Source: Micromonospora thermarum
GTDB lineage: Bacteria; Actinomycetota; Actinomycetes; Mycobacteriales; Micromonosporaceae
Reading direction: 5' to 3'
DNA: 56,836 nucleotides
NCBI RefSeq assembly: GCF_012034245.1
Contig: NZ_JAATEO010000034.1
Coordinates: forward strand, 1 to 56,836
The notes below the pieces were generated by a model. That model ran no database searches and was not told the DNA's origin. It worked only from the letters and a program-made list of their open reading frames with translations. The translations under genes and the position numbers were made by a program. Positions 33,596 to 41,310 of this stretch are shown here, piece by piece. Every line of letters starts with the position of its first letter. Position 1 is the stretch's first letter.

Positions 33596-34831
33596 TCAGG
33601 CGCGGCTGCTCCCCCGCGCGGCGGCCTGGCGGCGCAGTTCGTGGCGCGCCAGCGCGTTCTTGTGCACCTCGTCGGGTCCGTCGGCGAAACGCAGCGTGCG
33701 GATGCGGGCGTACGCGGCCGCCAGCGGGAAGTCCTGGGAGAGGCCGGCGGCACCGTGCACCTGGATGGCCTTGTCGAGAATCCACTGGACCGTCTCCGGC
33801 GTGGCGATCTTGATCGCCTGGATCTCGGTGTGGGCTCCCTTGTTGCCGACGGTGTCCATCAGCCAGGCGGTCTTGAGCACGAGCAGGCGAAGCTGCTCGA
33901 TCCGCACCCGGGACTCGGCGATCCACTCCCGGATCACCCCCTGCTCGGCCAGCGGCCGGCCGAACGCGGTCCGCTGCTCGGCGCGGGCGCACATCAGCTC
34001 GACGGCCTGCTCGGCGAGACCGATGGAGCGCATGCAGTGGTGGATGCGGCCGGGACCGAGCCGCGCCTGCGCGATCGCGAACCCGTCGCCCTCGGCGCCG
34101 ATCATGTTCTCCACCGGCACCCGGACGTCGTGGAACTCCAGCTCGGCATGCCCGCCGTGGTCGTGGTCGTCGTACCCCAGCACCTCCATGCCCCGCCTGA
34201 TCTCCAGGCCCGGGGCGTCCCGCGGGACCAGCACCATGGACTGCTGCCGGTGCCGCTCGCCGCCCGGGTCGGTCTTGCCCATGACGATGAAGATCCGGGC
34301 GTTGGGGTTCATCGCGCCGGTGATCCACCACTTCCGGCCGTTGATCACGTACTGGTCGCCGTCCCGCTCGATCCGGGTGGAGATGTTCGTGGCATCCGAG
34401 GACGCCACGTCCGGCTCGGTCATCGCGAACGACGACCGGATCTCACCGTTCAACAGCGGCTCCAGCCACTGCTTCCGCTGCTGCTCGGTGCCGAACATCG
34501 CCAGCACCTCCATGTTCCCGGTGTCCGGTGCGGCGCAGTTGAGGGCGGCGGGGGCGATCGAGCTGCGTCCGGTGATCTCCGCGAGCGGGGCGTACTGGAG
34601 GTTGGTCAGGCCGGCCCCGTGCTCGCCCGGCAGGAAGAGGTTCCACAGCCCGCGCTTCCTCGCGGCGGCGCGGAGTTCCGCGAGCACGGGAACCGAGTCC
34701 CAGGCCCAGCGGTCACCGAGCTGCCCGAGCTGCTCGTGGAAGACCGGCTCCGCCGGGCGGATGTGGCTGTCCATGAAGTCCAGGAGGTTGTCGCGCAGCC
34801 CCTCGGTCCTGGGGTCCGGGTTGAAGTCCAT
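33596..34831 (-). CDS. Acyl-CoA dehydrogenase, ACAD10/11-LvaC-like
   Basis: A 411-residue FAD enzyme with the complete acyl-CoA dehydrogenase fold. Seen: AMTEPDVASSDATN (near residue 137), the FAD/substrate loop YVINGRKWWITGA (near 161), RTAFGRPLAEQGV, and IQVHGAAGLSQDFPLA near the C-terminus. The MTEPDVASSDATNI and WWITGAMNPNARI segments resemble the ACAD domain of ACAD10/ACAD11 rather than straight-chain enzymes. Its ATG overlaps the stop of the APH-type kinase gene by 1 nt. In the ACAD11/LvaC model it would act on a phosphorylated 4-hydroxyacyl-CoA. It is the last gene of the operon. Confidence 0.85.
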   Translation of the reverse strand: MDFNPDPRTEGLRDNLLDFMDSHIRPAEPVFHEQLGQLGDRWAWDSVPVLAELRAAARKRGLWNLFLPGEHGAGLTNLQYAPLAEITGRSSIAPAALNCAAPDTGNMEVLAMFGTEQQRKQWLEPLLNGEIRSSFAMTEPDVASSDATNISTRIERDGDQYVINGRKWWITGAMNPNARIFIVMGKTDPGGERHRQQSMVLVPRDAPGLEIRRGMEVLGYDDHDHGGHAELEFHDVRVPVENMIGAEGDGFAIAQARLGPGRIHHCMRSIGLAEQAVELMCARAEQRTAFGRPLAEQGVIREWIAESRVRIEQLRLLVLKTAWLMDTVGNKGAHTEIQAIKIATPETVQWILDKAIQVHGAAGLSQDFPLAAAYARIRTLRFADGPDEVHKNALARHELRRQAAARGSSRA

Positions 34832-35859
34832 CAGTGCTCCTTGAGGTAGGTCAGGCCCGCGTCGAGCAGCAGCTCGCTGACCTCGCCGAGGCGCTCGAAG
34901 CCGGGGCCGACGGTCTGCCCGCGCAGGTGGCGGTAGTGGATGCCCTCGCAGATCGCGGCCAGCTTGAAGGCCGCCAGGCCGAGGTGGAAGCCGAGTGGTG
35001 GGAGGGGTTGGGTGCTGCGCGCGGCGTACCGCTCGAGGATCTCGTCCTCGGTCAGGAAGCCGGGCGCGGAGGAGGCGTCGGCCACCGCCTCACCGACGAG
35101 CCGGCCGAGACGCTGGTAGAGCACCAGCAGGGCCAGATCGGTCAGCGGGTCGCCGAGGGTGGCCATCTCCCAGTCAATGACCGCGGCGACCCGGTCGCGA
35201 TCGTCGGTGAGCACGTTGTCGAGGCGGTAGTCGCCGTGGACGATGCCCGGCGCCGAGCCGCTCGGCACGGCGGACGCCAGGCGGGCGTGCAGCTCGTCGG
35301 CGGCCGGCAGGTCGCGGCAGTACGACGCGTCGAGCTGTCTCCGCCAGCGGCTCACCTGCCGGGCCAGGAAACCCTCCGGCCGGCCGAAGTCGGCCAGCCC
35401 CACGGCCGCCGGCTCGACCGCGTGCAGGGCGGCCAGGGTGTCGACGAGCCGGGTCGAGATGACCCGGGTGCGGTCCGGGCCGAGCCGTTCCAGGTCGGCG
35501 GCGTGCCGGTACGCCGTACCGGCGACCCGCTCCATCACGTAGAACGGCGCGCCCAGCACCTCGGTGTCCGAGCAGAGCGCGTAGGTCGCCGGAACCGGCA
35601 CGTCGGTGGCCCGCAGCGCCGACATGACCCGGTACTCGCGGGCCATGTCGTGCGCCGTGGACAGCACGTGACCCAGTGGCGGCCGCCGGACCACCCAGGT
35701 CGTCCGCCCGTCACCGACCTCGTAGGTGAGGTTGGACTTCCCGCCGGCGATCAGCCGTGCGGTCAGACCGCCGGCCGCCCCGGGAACCGAGGAGGCGAAC
35801 CAGTCCGCGAGCCGGGTCAGGTCCAGGCCCGGTGGATCCTGCGGTGCCGTGCGGGTCAC
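34831..35859 (-). CDS. APH-type phosphotransferase, LvaA/ACAD10-11 kinase-like
   Basis: A 342-residue aminoglycoside-phosphotransferase-fold kinase. The nucleotide-binding part has IAGGKSNLTYEV (about residues 38-49); the catalytic loop is IVHGDYRLDNVL (Brenner HGDxxxxN) and the metal-binding segment is VIDWEMATLGDPLTDLALL. It is not an antibiotic kinase by context: it overlaps a MaoC hydratase gene by 4 nt upstream and an acyl-CoA dehydrogenase gene downstream. In human ACAD10/11 this domain is fused to the dehydrogenase, and LvaA phosphorylates 4-hydroxyvaleryl-CoA. GTG start. Confidence 0.88.
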   Translation of the reverse strand: MTRTAPQDPPGLDLTRLADWFASSVPGAAGGLTARLIAGGKSNLTYEVGDGRTTWVVRRPPLGHVLSTAHDMAREYRVMSALRATDVPVPATYALCSDTEVLGAPFYVMERVAGTAYRHAADLERLGPDRTRVISTRLVDTLAALHAVEPAAVGLADFGRPEGFLARQVSRWRRQLDASYCRDLPAADELHARLASAVPSGSAPGIVHGDYRLDNVLTDDRDRVAAVIDWEMATLGDPLTDLALLVLYQRLGRLVGEAVADASSAPGFLTEDEILERYAARSTQPLPPLGFHLGLAAFKLAAICEGIHYRHLRGQTVGPGFERLGEVSELLLDAGLTYLKEH

Positions 35860-36308
35860 GGGACCAGGATGCTGACGGTCTCGACCACGCAGGCCGGCTT
35901 CTCGGCGCCGGCCAGCTCGACCGTCACCTTCGCCGTCAGCTGGTAACCGCCGCCGCCGGGCACCAGCGACAGCAGCTCCACCCCGGCACGCACCTTCGAG
36001 TCGACGGGGACCGGTGCGGGGAAGCGGAGCTTGTTGGCGCCGTAGTTGACACCCATCCGCACCCCCTCGACCTTGTACACCTGCCAGACCAGCATCGGCA
36101 CCAGCGACAGGGTGAGGTAGCCGTGGGCGATCGTGCCGCCGAACGGGCCGTGGGCCGCCTTCGCGGGGTCGACGTGGATCCACTGGCGGTCACCGGTCGC
36201 CTCGGCGAAGGCGTCGATCTGCTGCTGGCTGACGGTGTGCCAGTCGGAGTGGCCGAGGTGCGTGCCGACCGCCTGCGCGAGCTCCTCGATGCCCTGGAAG
36301 ACCTTCAT
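35856..36308 (-). CDS. MaoC-like enoyl-CoA hydratase
   Basis: A 150-residue single hot-dog-fold hydratase (R-specific type). The catalytic hydratase-2 motif is DRQWIHVDPAKAAHGPFGGT with conserved Asp and His at about residues 42-50, followed by IAHGYLTLSLVP. It would hydrate or dehydrate an enoyl/3-hydroxyacyl-CoA intermediate in the operon's pathway. The start ATG follows a GGAGGAG ribosome site; the stop overlaps the kinase GTG. Confidence 0.92.
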   Translation of the reverse strand: MKVFQGIEELAQAVGTHLGHSDWHTVSQQQIDAFAEATGDRQWIHVDPAKAAHGPFGGTIAHGYLTLSLVPMLVWQVYKVEGVRMGVNYGANKLRFPAPVPVDSKVRAGVELLSLVPGGGGYQLTAKVTVELAGAEKPACVVETVSILVP

Positions 36309-36325
36309 CGTCACTCCTCCCCCGC

Positions 36326-37081
36326 TCAGGCCTTCGGCCCGCCGGCGACGTACAGCACCTGGCCGGACACGAAACCCGCGCCCTCGCTGACGAAGAACGA
36401 CACGGCGTGCGCGATGTCCTCCGGGGTGCCGGTGCGGGCGACCGGGATCTGCGCCGCGGCACCCTTCTTGAAGTCGTCGAACGGCACGCCGAGCCGCGCC
36501 GCGGTGGCGGCGGTCATCTCCGTCTCGATGAAGCCGGGGGCGATCGCGTTGGCGGTGACACCGAACTTCCCGAGTTCCAGGGCGAGGGTCTTGGTGAAGC
36601 CCTGCAGCCCGGCCTTGGCGGCCGCGTAGTTGGCCTGCCCGCGGTTGCCCAGCGCGGACGTGCTGGACAGGTTGACGATCCGCCCCCAGCCGGCCTTGGT
36701 CATGTAGCCCTGTACGGCGCGGGTCACGAGGAACGAGCCGCGCAGGTGCACGTTCATGACCGCGTCCCAGTCGTCGGCGGTCATCTTGAACAGCAGGTTG
36801 TCCCGGGTGATGCCGGCGTTGTTGACCAGCACGGTGGGCTCCCCCACCTCCCCGGCGATCCGGTCCACGGCCGCCGCCACGGCCTGCTCGTCGGCGACGT
36901 CGGCGCCGACGGCCAGGGCGCGGCCACCGCCGGCCTCGATCTCCTCGACGACCGGCTTGCACGCCGTTTCGTTCAGGTCCACCACGGCGACGGCGAACCC
37001 GTCCCGTGCGAGCCGCTTCGCGACGCCGGCACCGATGCCGCGGGCCGCTCCGGTGACGACCGCGGTACGGGTGATGGTCAT
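36326..37081 (-). CDS. SDR-family 3-oxoacyl-ACP/CoA reductase (FabG-like)
   Basis: A 251-residue short-chain dehydrogenase. The nucleotide-binding TGAARGIG is at about residues 10-17, NNAG at 86-89, and the catalytic Ser/Tyr/Lys in VNLSSTSALG and NYAAAKAG; the C-terminal GQVLYVAGG is typical of FabG. The Asp in VVDLN at the end of strand beta-2 suggests NAD(H) preference, consistent with a catabolic 3-hydroxyacyl-CoA dehydrogenase. It sits 17 bp before the MaoC gene. Confidence 0.9.
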   Translation of the reverse strand: MTITRTAVVTGAARGIGAGVAKRLARDGFAVAVVDLNETACKPVVEEIEAGGGRALAVGADVADEQAVAAAVDRIAGEVGEPTVLVNNAGITRDNLLFKMTADDWDAVMNVHLRGSFLVTRAVQGYMTKAGWGRIVNLSSTSALGNRGQANYAAAKAGLQGFTKTLALELGKFGVTANAIAPGFIETEMTAATAARLGVPFDDFKKGAAAQIPVARTGTPEDIAHAVSFFVSEGAGFVSGQVLYVAGGPKA

Positions 37082-37132
37082 GGGGTCAACTCCTCACTGG
37101 GTGGGGGGAAGGGGAAGGGGCAGGAAAGACGG

Positions 37133-38116
37133 TCACGAGACGTACACCACCCGGCCGACGGTGACGCCGTCGGCGAGCCGCTGGATCCCCTCGGCCGCGT
37201 CGGCGAGCGGGAGGCGCTCGCTGACCAGCGGCCGTACCGCGCCCTGGTCGGCCAGCGCGGTGAGGGCCCGATGGCATTCGCCGACCGCCGCCGGGTCGTA
37301 GCGGTGGTAGAGGCCCCAGTGCAGGCCGACGATGGAGTAGTTCTTCACCAGGGCGTGGTTGAGCGCGGCGGACTGGATCCGGCCGCCGGCGAAGCCGACC
37401 ACGAGGATGCGCCCCTCGAAGGCGACGCACTTGGTCGAACGCTCGTAGGTGTCGCCGCCGACCGGGTCGTACACGACGTCGGCGCCCCGGCCGCCGGTCT
37501 CGGCCCTGACCACCTCGACGAAGTCCTCGTCGCGGCGGTCCACGACCACGTCGGCGCCCAGCGCGCGGGCGACGGCCGCCTTCTCCGGACCGCCCACGAC
37601 GCCGATCACCCGGGCGCCGGCCGCCTTGCCGAGCTGGACGGCGGCGCTGCCGACGCCGCCGGCCGCCGCGTGGACCAGCAGCGTCTCGCCCGCGCGCAGG
37701 CCGGCCCGGCGGTGCAGGCCGAACCAGCCGGTCTGGTACCCGATGTAGAGCGAGGCCGCCTCGGCGTCGTCGAGCGCCGCCGGCGCGGGGAACGTGGTCG
37801 CCGCGTCCAGGAGCGCGAGCTCCCCGAACCCACCGGACGGCAGCACCGCGCCGCCGAGCACCCGGTCGCCCGGCGCGAACCCGTCGACCCCCGCGCCGAG
37901 GGCGACGACCTCGCCGCACAGTTCGACGCCCGGTGTGAACGGGAGCTGCGGCTTGACCTGGTACTCGCCGCGGCACATCAGCACGTCGGGGAAGTTGGCC
38001 GGGCACGCCAGCACCTTCACCACGAGTTGGCCCGGCCCCGGCTCCGGGTCCGCCACGTCGACGAGCCGCAGCACGTCCTGCGGCTCGCCGAGCTCGGCCA
38101 CCTGCCATGCCCTCAT
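37133..38116 (-). CDS. Zn-independent MDR-family NADPH:quinone oxidoreductase
   Basis: A 327-residue medium-chain dehydrogenase/reductase of the quinone oxidoreductase (QOR) branch. Seen: PANFPDVLMCRGEYQVKP (about 38-55), PFTPGVELCGEVVALG, and the nucleotide-binding VHAAAGGVGSAAVQLGKAAG (about 141-160). No structural or catalytic zinc ligands are seen. Substrate unknown: quinones, enals or enoyl-CoA are all known in this family. Its ATG overlaps the upstream SDR stop by 4 nt. Confidence 0.9.
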   Translation of the reverse strand: MRAWQVAELGEPQDVLRLVDVADPEPGPGQLVVKVLACPANFPDVLMCRGEYQVKPQLPFTPGVELCGEVVALGAGVDGFAPGDRVLGGAVLPSGGFGELALLDAATTFPAPAALDDAEAASLYIGYQTGWFGLHRRAGLRAGETLLVHAAAGGVGSAAVQLGKAAGARVIGVVGGPEKAAVARALGADVVVDRRDEDFVEVVRAETGGRGADVVYDPVGGDTYERSTKCVAFEGRILVVGFAGGRIQSAALNHALVKNYSIVGLHWGLYHRYDPAAVGECHRALTALADQGAVRPLVSERLPLADAAEGIQRLADGVTVGRVVYVS

Positions 38117-38895
38117 CCGAGCGCCCCCTGCTCCTCGAGTCCTCGCTGAAGCCTGTTCATGCCGGTCAGCCACCGGTCGGTGTCGGTGGCGCGGTGGACG
38201 TAGTACTCGGCCGCCCGGGGATGCGGCAGGACCAGGAACCGGTCGTCGTGCAGGGCCTGCCACGTGGCCTCGGCGACGTCCTCGGGGGCGAGGGCCCCGT
38301 CGTGGGCGAGCAACCCCTGCAGCGGCCCCGCGCGCTCGAACATCCGGGTGCGGACGCCCTGCGGGCAGATCGCCTGCACCACCACTCCGCGGTGCCGGTA
38401 GGTGGCCGACAGCCACTCGGCGAAGGCGACGCAGGCGTGCTTGCTGACCGCGTACGCCGGATTCCCGAGCGACGTGAGCAGCCCGGCCGCGGACGCGGTC
38501 ACGACGAACCGGCCCGAACCACGCGCGACCCAGGCGGGCATCAGCAGCCGGACGGCCCGCACGTGCGCCATCACGTTCACCTCGTGGCTGGCGGCCCACT
38601 CCTCCTCGCTGGCCCCGAGCCCCCGGCCACGCTCGATCCCGGCGTTCCCGAACCACATGTCGATGCTGCCCAGGTGCTCCCGTGCCGTCTCGACCAGCGC
38701 GGCGACGCCCCGCTCGCCGGCGGCGTCGCCGGGAGCGGCGTGCCCCCCGACCTCCTCGGCCACCTGGACGGCCGCGTCGGCGTCGAGGTCGTTCACCACG
38801 ACACGCGCCCCCTCGGCCGCGAGTCGGACGGCCAGGGCGCGCCCGATGCCGTGGCCGGCGCCGGTGACGACGACGCCCCGGTCCCGTACCGGCAT
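38113..38895 (-). CDS. SDR-family oxidoreductase
   Basis: A 260-residue short-chain dehydrogenase. Seen: TGAGHGIG (about 11-18), VVNDLDAD with an Asp that favours NAD(H), GNAGIE, and the catalytic Ser in VVTASAAGL and Tyr-Lys in AYAVSKHA. The C-terminal 60 residues (EDVAEATWQALHDDRFLVLPHP onward) resemble the SDRs that often accompany acyl-CoA dehydrogenases in mycobacteria. It shares one base with the upstream SDR (TGATG) and four with the quinone oxidoreductase. Confidence 0.9.
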   Translation of the reverse strand: MPVRDRGVVVTGAGHGIGRALAVRLAAEGARVVVNDLDADAAVQVAEEVGGHAAPGDAAGERGVAALVETAREHLGSIDMWFGNAGIERGRGLGASEEEWAASHEVNVMAHVRAVRLLMPAWVARGSGRFVVTASAAGLLTSLGNPAYAVSKHACVAFAEWLSATYRHRGVVVQAICPQGVRTRMFERAGPLQGLLAHDGALAPEDVAEATWQALHDDRFLVLPHPRAAEYYVHRATDTDRWLTGMNRLQRGLEEQGALG

Positions 38896-39677
38896 CAGAC
38901 ACCTCCGGTGAGGGTGAGGCCGCCGTCGACGACCAGCAGCTGGCCGGTGATCCAGGCGGCGTCGTCCGAGAGCAGGAACGCGACGGCACCGCCGACGTCC
39001 TCGGCGACACCGAGCCGCTTCAGCGGGTACGCGGCAGCCACCTGCTCCTCCCGGCCCTCGTAGAGGGCGGTGGCGAACCTCGTCTTCACGACGGCCGGGG
39101 CGACGGCGTTCACCCGGACGTCCGGGGCGAGTTCCACGGCGAGCTGCTGGGTGAGGTGGGTGAGCATCGCCTTGGTGGCGCCGTAGAACCCGATGCCGGG
39201 CGCGGGCCGGACACCGGCCACCGAGGAGACGTTGACGACGGCGCCGCCGTGCTCCTTCATCCAGGCCCGATGGGCCTGCTGCACCCAGGACAGGGCGGCC
39301 AGGCAGTTCACCTCGACGACCTTGCGGGCCGCCGCCAGGTCCAGCTCGACCATCGGGCCGTACGTCGGGTTGATGCCGGTGTTGTTGACCAGGAGGTCGG
39401 CGCTGCCGAACGTGTCGACGGCGCGGGCGACGACCTCGGCCTGGTGGTCGGCGTCGTCGGCGTGGCCGGCGACGCCGAGTGCGTGCTCGGGGCCCAGCCG
39501 GGCGACCGCCTCGTCGAGCGCCTCCCGCCTGCGGGCGGTGATGACGACGTTGGCGCCGTCGGCGACCAGCCGCTCGGCGATGGCCAGCCCGATGCCCCGG
39601 CTCGCACCGGTGACGATCGCCGTCCGTCCGGCGAACCTCCCGGGCGTCGGTGCTACTCCGTTTCGAGGTGCGGTCAC
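38895..39677 (-). CDS. SDR-family oxidoreductase, first gene of the catabolic operon
   Basis: A 260-residue short-chain dehydrogenase with TGASRGIG (about 23-30), the Arg-rich ITARRREALD after strand beta-2 (suggesting NADP(H)), NNTGIN, catalytic Ser in NVSSVAGV and Tyr-Lys in FYGATKAM, and a C-terminal GQLLVVDGG. It starts with GTG without a visible ribosome site, so it may be translated from a leaderless transcript. It is the promoter-proximal gene, with a TetR operator 19-34 bp upstream. Confidence 0.9.
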   Translation of the reverse strand: MTAPRNGVAPTPGRFAGRTAIVTGASRGIGLAIAERLVADGANVVITARRREALDEAVARLGPEHALGVAGHADDADHQAEVVARAVDTFGSADLLVNNTGINPTYGPMVELDLAAARKVVEVNCLAALSWVQQAHRAWMKEHGGAVVNVSSVAGVRPAPGIGFYGATKAMLTHLTQQLAVELAPDVRVNAVAPAVVKTRFATALYEGREEQVAAAYPLKRLGVAEDVGGAVAFLLSDDAAWITGQLLVVDGGLTLTGGV

Positions 39678-39695
39678 GACACGGCTCCATGGTTA

Positions 39696-39711
39696 CTAAG
39701 CGCTTGCTTAG
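39696..39711. promoter_or_regulatory. TetR operator between SDR operon and tetR
   Basis: CTAAGC-GCTT-GCTTAG has perfect 6-bp arms in a relatively A/T-rich stretch. Such TAAGC/GCTTA palindromes are typical of actinobacterial TetR regulators of fatty-acid and steroid catabolism. Its location 19 bp upstream of the operon's first codon fits repression of the catabolic genes, and perhaps also of the divergent regulator. Confidence 0.75.
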
Positions 39712-39811
39712 GATACATTCGATGGAGTGTGCGGCAGCCGCCCGGCCGCCGTCAACAGGTCGGACCCCGGCGCCCGTGGTATCAATGCCCGGCGAGGTTC
39801 CGGACGGAAGG

Positions 39812-40417
39812 ATGGACGCGTTGACCGACACCGCCGAGCTCTCCCGCGCCGACGCGACCCGCGCGCGGCTGCTGGAGGCGGCCGTCACCGCGTTCGCCGA
39901 GAAGGGCTTCCACGGCACGACCACGCGCGACATCGCCGCCGCGGCGGGGCTGAGCCCGGCCGCGCTCTACGTGCACCACAGGTCGAAGGAGGAGCTCCTC
40001 TACCTGATCTCGCGATCAGGGCACGACCACGTGCTCCGGTTGGTGCAGGACGCCGCCGCGTCGTCCGACGATCCCGCCACGGCGCTCCGGCGGGTGGTGC
40101 ACGACTTCGTGGTCGTCCACGCCCGCGACCACACCAGTACCCGCGTCGTCAACTACGAGCTGACCGCGCTCAGCCCCGAGCACCTCGCCGAGATCCAGGC
40201 CGTCCGCCACCGCATCGAGCAGGCGATCCGCCAGCTCATCGAGAGGGGCGTCGGCGCCGGGGTCTTCGACACCCCGGACCCACGAATGGCGGGCGCCGCG
40301 CTGATGTCGCTCGGCGTCGACCTCGGCCGGTGGTACCGCGACGAGGGCGGCTGGAGCCCCGAGCACATCGCCGACCAGTACGCCGAGATGGCGCTGCGCA
40401 TCGTCGGCGCCCGCTGA
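39812..40417 (+). CDS. TetR-family regulator of the divergent acyl-CoA operon
   Basis: A 201-residue TetR repressor. The HTH covers about residues 15-62 with TTRDIAAAAGLSPAALYVHH; the C-terminal half is a ligand-binding domain of the fatty-acyl-CoA-responsive type seen in FadR/KstR-like regulators (family resemblance only). The ATG at 39812 directly abuts GGAAGG; a TTG at 39821 has that ribosome site at 9 nt and may be the true start. An ATG at 39785 has none. It is divergent from the SDR operon with the operator between them. Confidence 0.88.
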   Translation: MDALTDTAELSRADATRARLLEAAVTAFAEKGFHGTTTRDIAAAAGLSPAALYVHHRSKEELLYLISRSGHDHVLRLVQDAAASSDDPATALRRVVHDFVVVHARDHTSTRVVNYELTALSPEHLAEIQAVRHRIEQAIRQLIERGVGAGVFDTPDPRMAGAALMSLGVDLGRWYRDEGGWSPEHIADQYAEMALRIVGAR

Positions 40418-40506
40418 GACCCGGGCCGGACGCACCGCCCGCTCGCCGTCTCGGCGCGTAACGCATCGACCCTCTCCGAAGGCGCAGCGGCGTCCCAGCG
40501 TACAGG

Positions 40507-40529
40507 ATTCCTACTTGACATGTAGGAAT
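40507..40529. promoter_or_regulatory. Inverted repeat overlapping the -35 box of the sulfur operon
   Basis: ATTCCTAC and GTAGGAAT are perfect 8-bp arms with a 7-nt spacer (TTGACAT). The spacer contains the presumed -35 hexamer, so a bound regulator would block polymerase. The GGAAT half recalls, loosely, the conserved half of the Bacillus CymR box, but the regulator is unknown. Confidence 0.6.
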
Positions 40530-40541
40530 TGTGGGTTAACG
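40515..40541 (+). promoter_or_regulatory. Putative -35/-10 promoter of the organosulfur operon
   Basis: TTGACA (40515-40520) is followed after 15 bp by TTAACG (40536-40541). Spacing is slightly short, but a start site about 7-9 nt after the -10 would fall at or next to the ATG at 40550, giving a leaderless leader-peptide transcript. Confidence 0.5.
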
Positions 40542-40549
40542 TGGTTGCC

Positions 40550-40645
40550 ATGATCAGCCAGGCGAACCCGCTCGACGGCACCGCGGTCGCGGTGTCCCGG
40601 GGATGCTGCCGTGGCTGGACCACCGCGCGCGGCCGCTGCCGCTGA
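40550..40645 (+). CDS. Cysteine-codon leader peptide (putative leaderless attenuator uORF)
   Basis: A 31-residue ORF starting with ATG and having no ribosome binding site. It contains tandem Cys codons TGC-TGC at positions 19-20 (in SRGCCRGW) and a third at 30, just before the stop. It precedes an organosulfur-use operon by 152 bp. This matches the polycysteine leaderless short ORFs that act as cysteine-responsive attenuators in mycobacteria: scarce Cys-tRNA stalls the ribosome. A C/T tract just after the stop, TTCTCC at 40661-40666, can pair with the downstream ribosome site GGAGGA (40787-40792), so stalling could free it. The peptide itself is probably not functional. Confidence 0.65.
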   Translation: MISQANPLDGTAVAVSRGCCRGWTTARGRCR

Positions 40646-40797
40646 ACGCGCATTCCTGACTTCTCCCCCACCGCCACGCCGCCGGCTCGACGACGACCGG
40701 CCGCGTCCCCGCGATCCGATCAACGGCTTCGATGCCGCGTCACACCCGCACCTGCCCGGGCCGGCGCGTGCCCGCCGTTCTCGACAGGAGGAACGTC

Positions 40798-41310
40798 ATG
40801 ACCGTCACCGCCGAACCGTCCGCACCGGTCGACCCGGACACGTTCCGCGCCCTGCTGCGCCGGCACGCCGCGTCGGTCGCGGTGGTCACCGCCGCGGGCG
40901 ACCCGCCGGCGGGCTTCACCGCGACCTCGTTCACGTCGGTGTCCCTGCACCCGCCACTGGTGTCGTTCTGCCTGGCCCGGTCGTCGTCGAGCTGGCCGAC
41001 CGTCGCCGGCGCGGGGCACGTCGCGGTGCACCTGCTCGGCGAGGAGCAGGGGGACGTCGCGCGGACGTTCGCGACCAGCGGCATCGACCGCTTCGCCGCG
41101 CACTCCGGATGGCGCTACGGCCCGTACGGGGTGCCGCTGCTGCACGAGCCGGTCGCCTGGCTGCTGTGCCGGGTGACCCAGCGGGTGCTCGCCGGCGACC
41201 ACGCGATCGTGCTGGCCGAGCCGCTGGCCGGAAGCCACGGCGAGGGCGCACCCCTGCTCTACCACATGGGGCGGTACGCCGCCCTGAACCCAGTCACGAA
41301 GGAGTCGTAG
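40798..41310 (+). CDS. Flavin reductase (HpaC/ActVB-like split-barrel)
   Basis: A 170-residue flavin reductase-like protein with the family signature AVVTAAGDPPAGFTATSFTSVSL split over about residues 28-50, and HLLGEEQGDVA-FA near 80-95. It would supply reduced FMN or FAD to the operon's two luciferase-like monooxygenases. Strong AGGAGG at 6 nt before the ATG. It is the first structural gene after the leader peptide, and the next gene begins immediately after its stop. Confidence 0.9.
   Translation: MTVTAEPSAPVDPDTFRALLRRHAASVAVVTAAGDPPAGFTATSFTSVSLHPPLVSFCLARSSSSWPTVAGAGHVAVHLLGEEQGDVARTFATSGIDRFAAHSGWRYGPYGVPLLHEPVAWLLCRVTQRVLAGDHAIVLAEPLAGSHGEGAPLLYHMGRYAALNPVTKES

Noticed and set aside
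34831..35859. Aminoglycoside resistance kinase
   Set aside because: The APH fold is present, but the gene overlaps a hydratase and an acyl-CoA dehydrogenase gene and resembles the kinase of ACAD10/11 and LvaA, so antibiotic resistance is unlikely.
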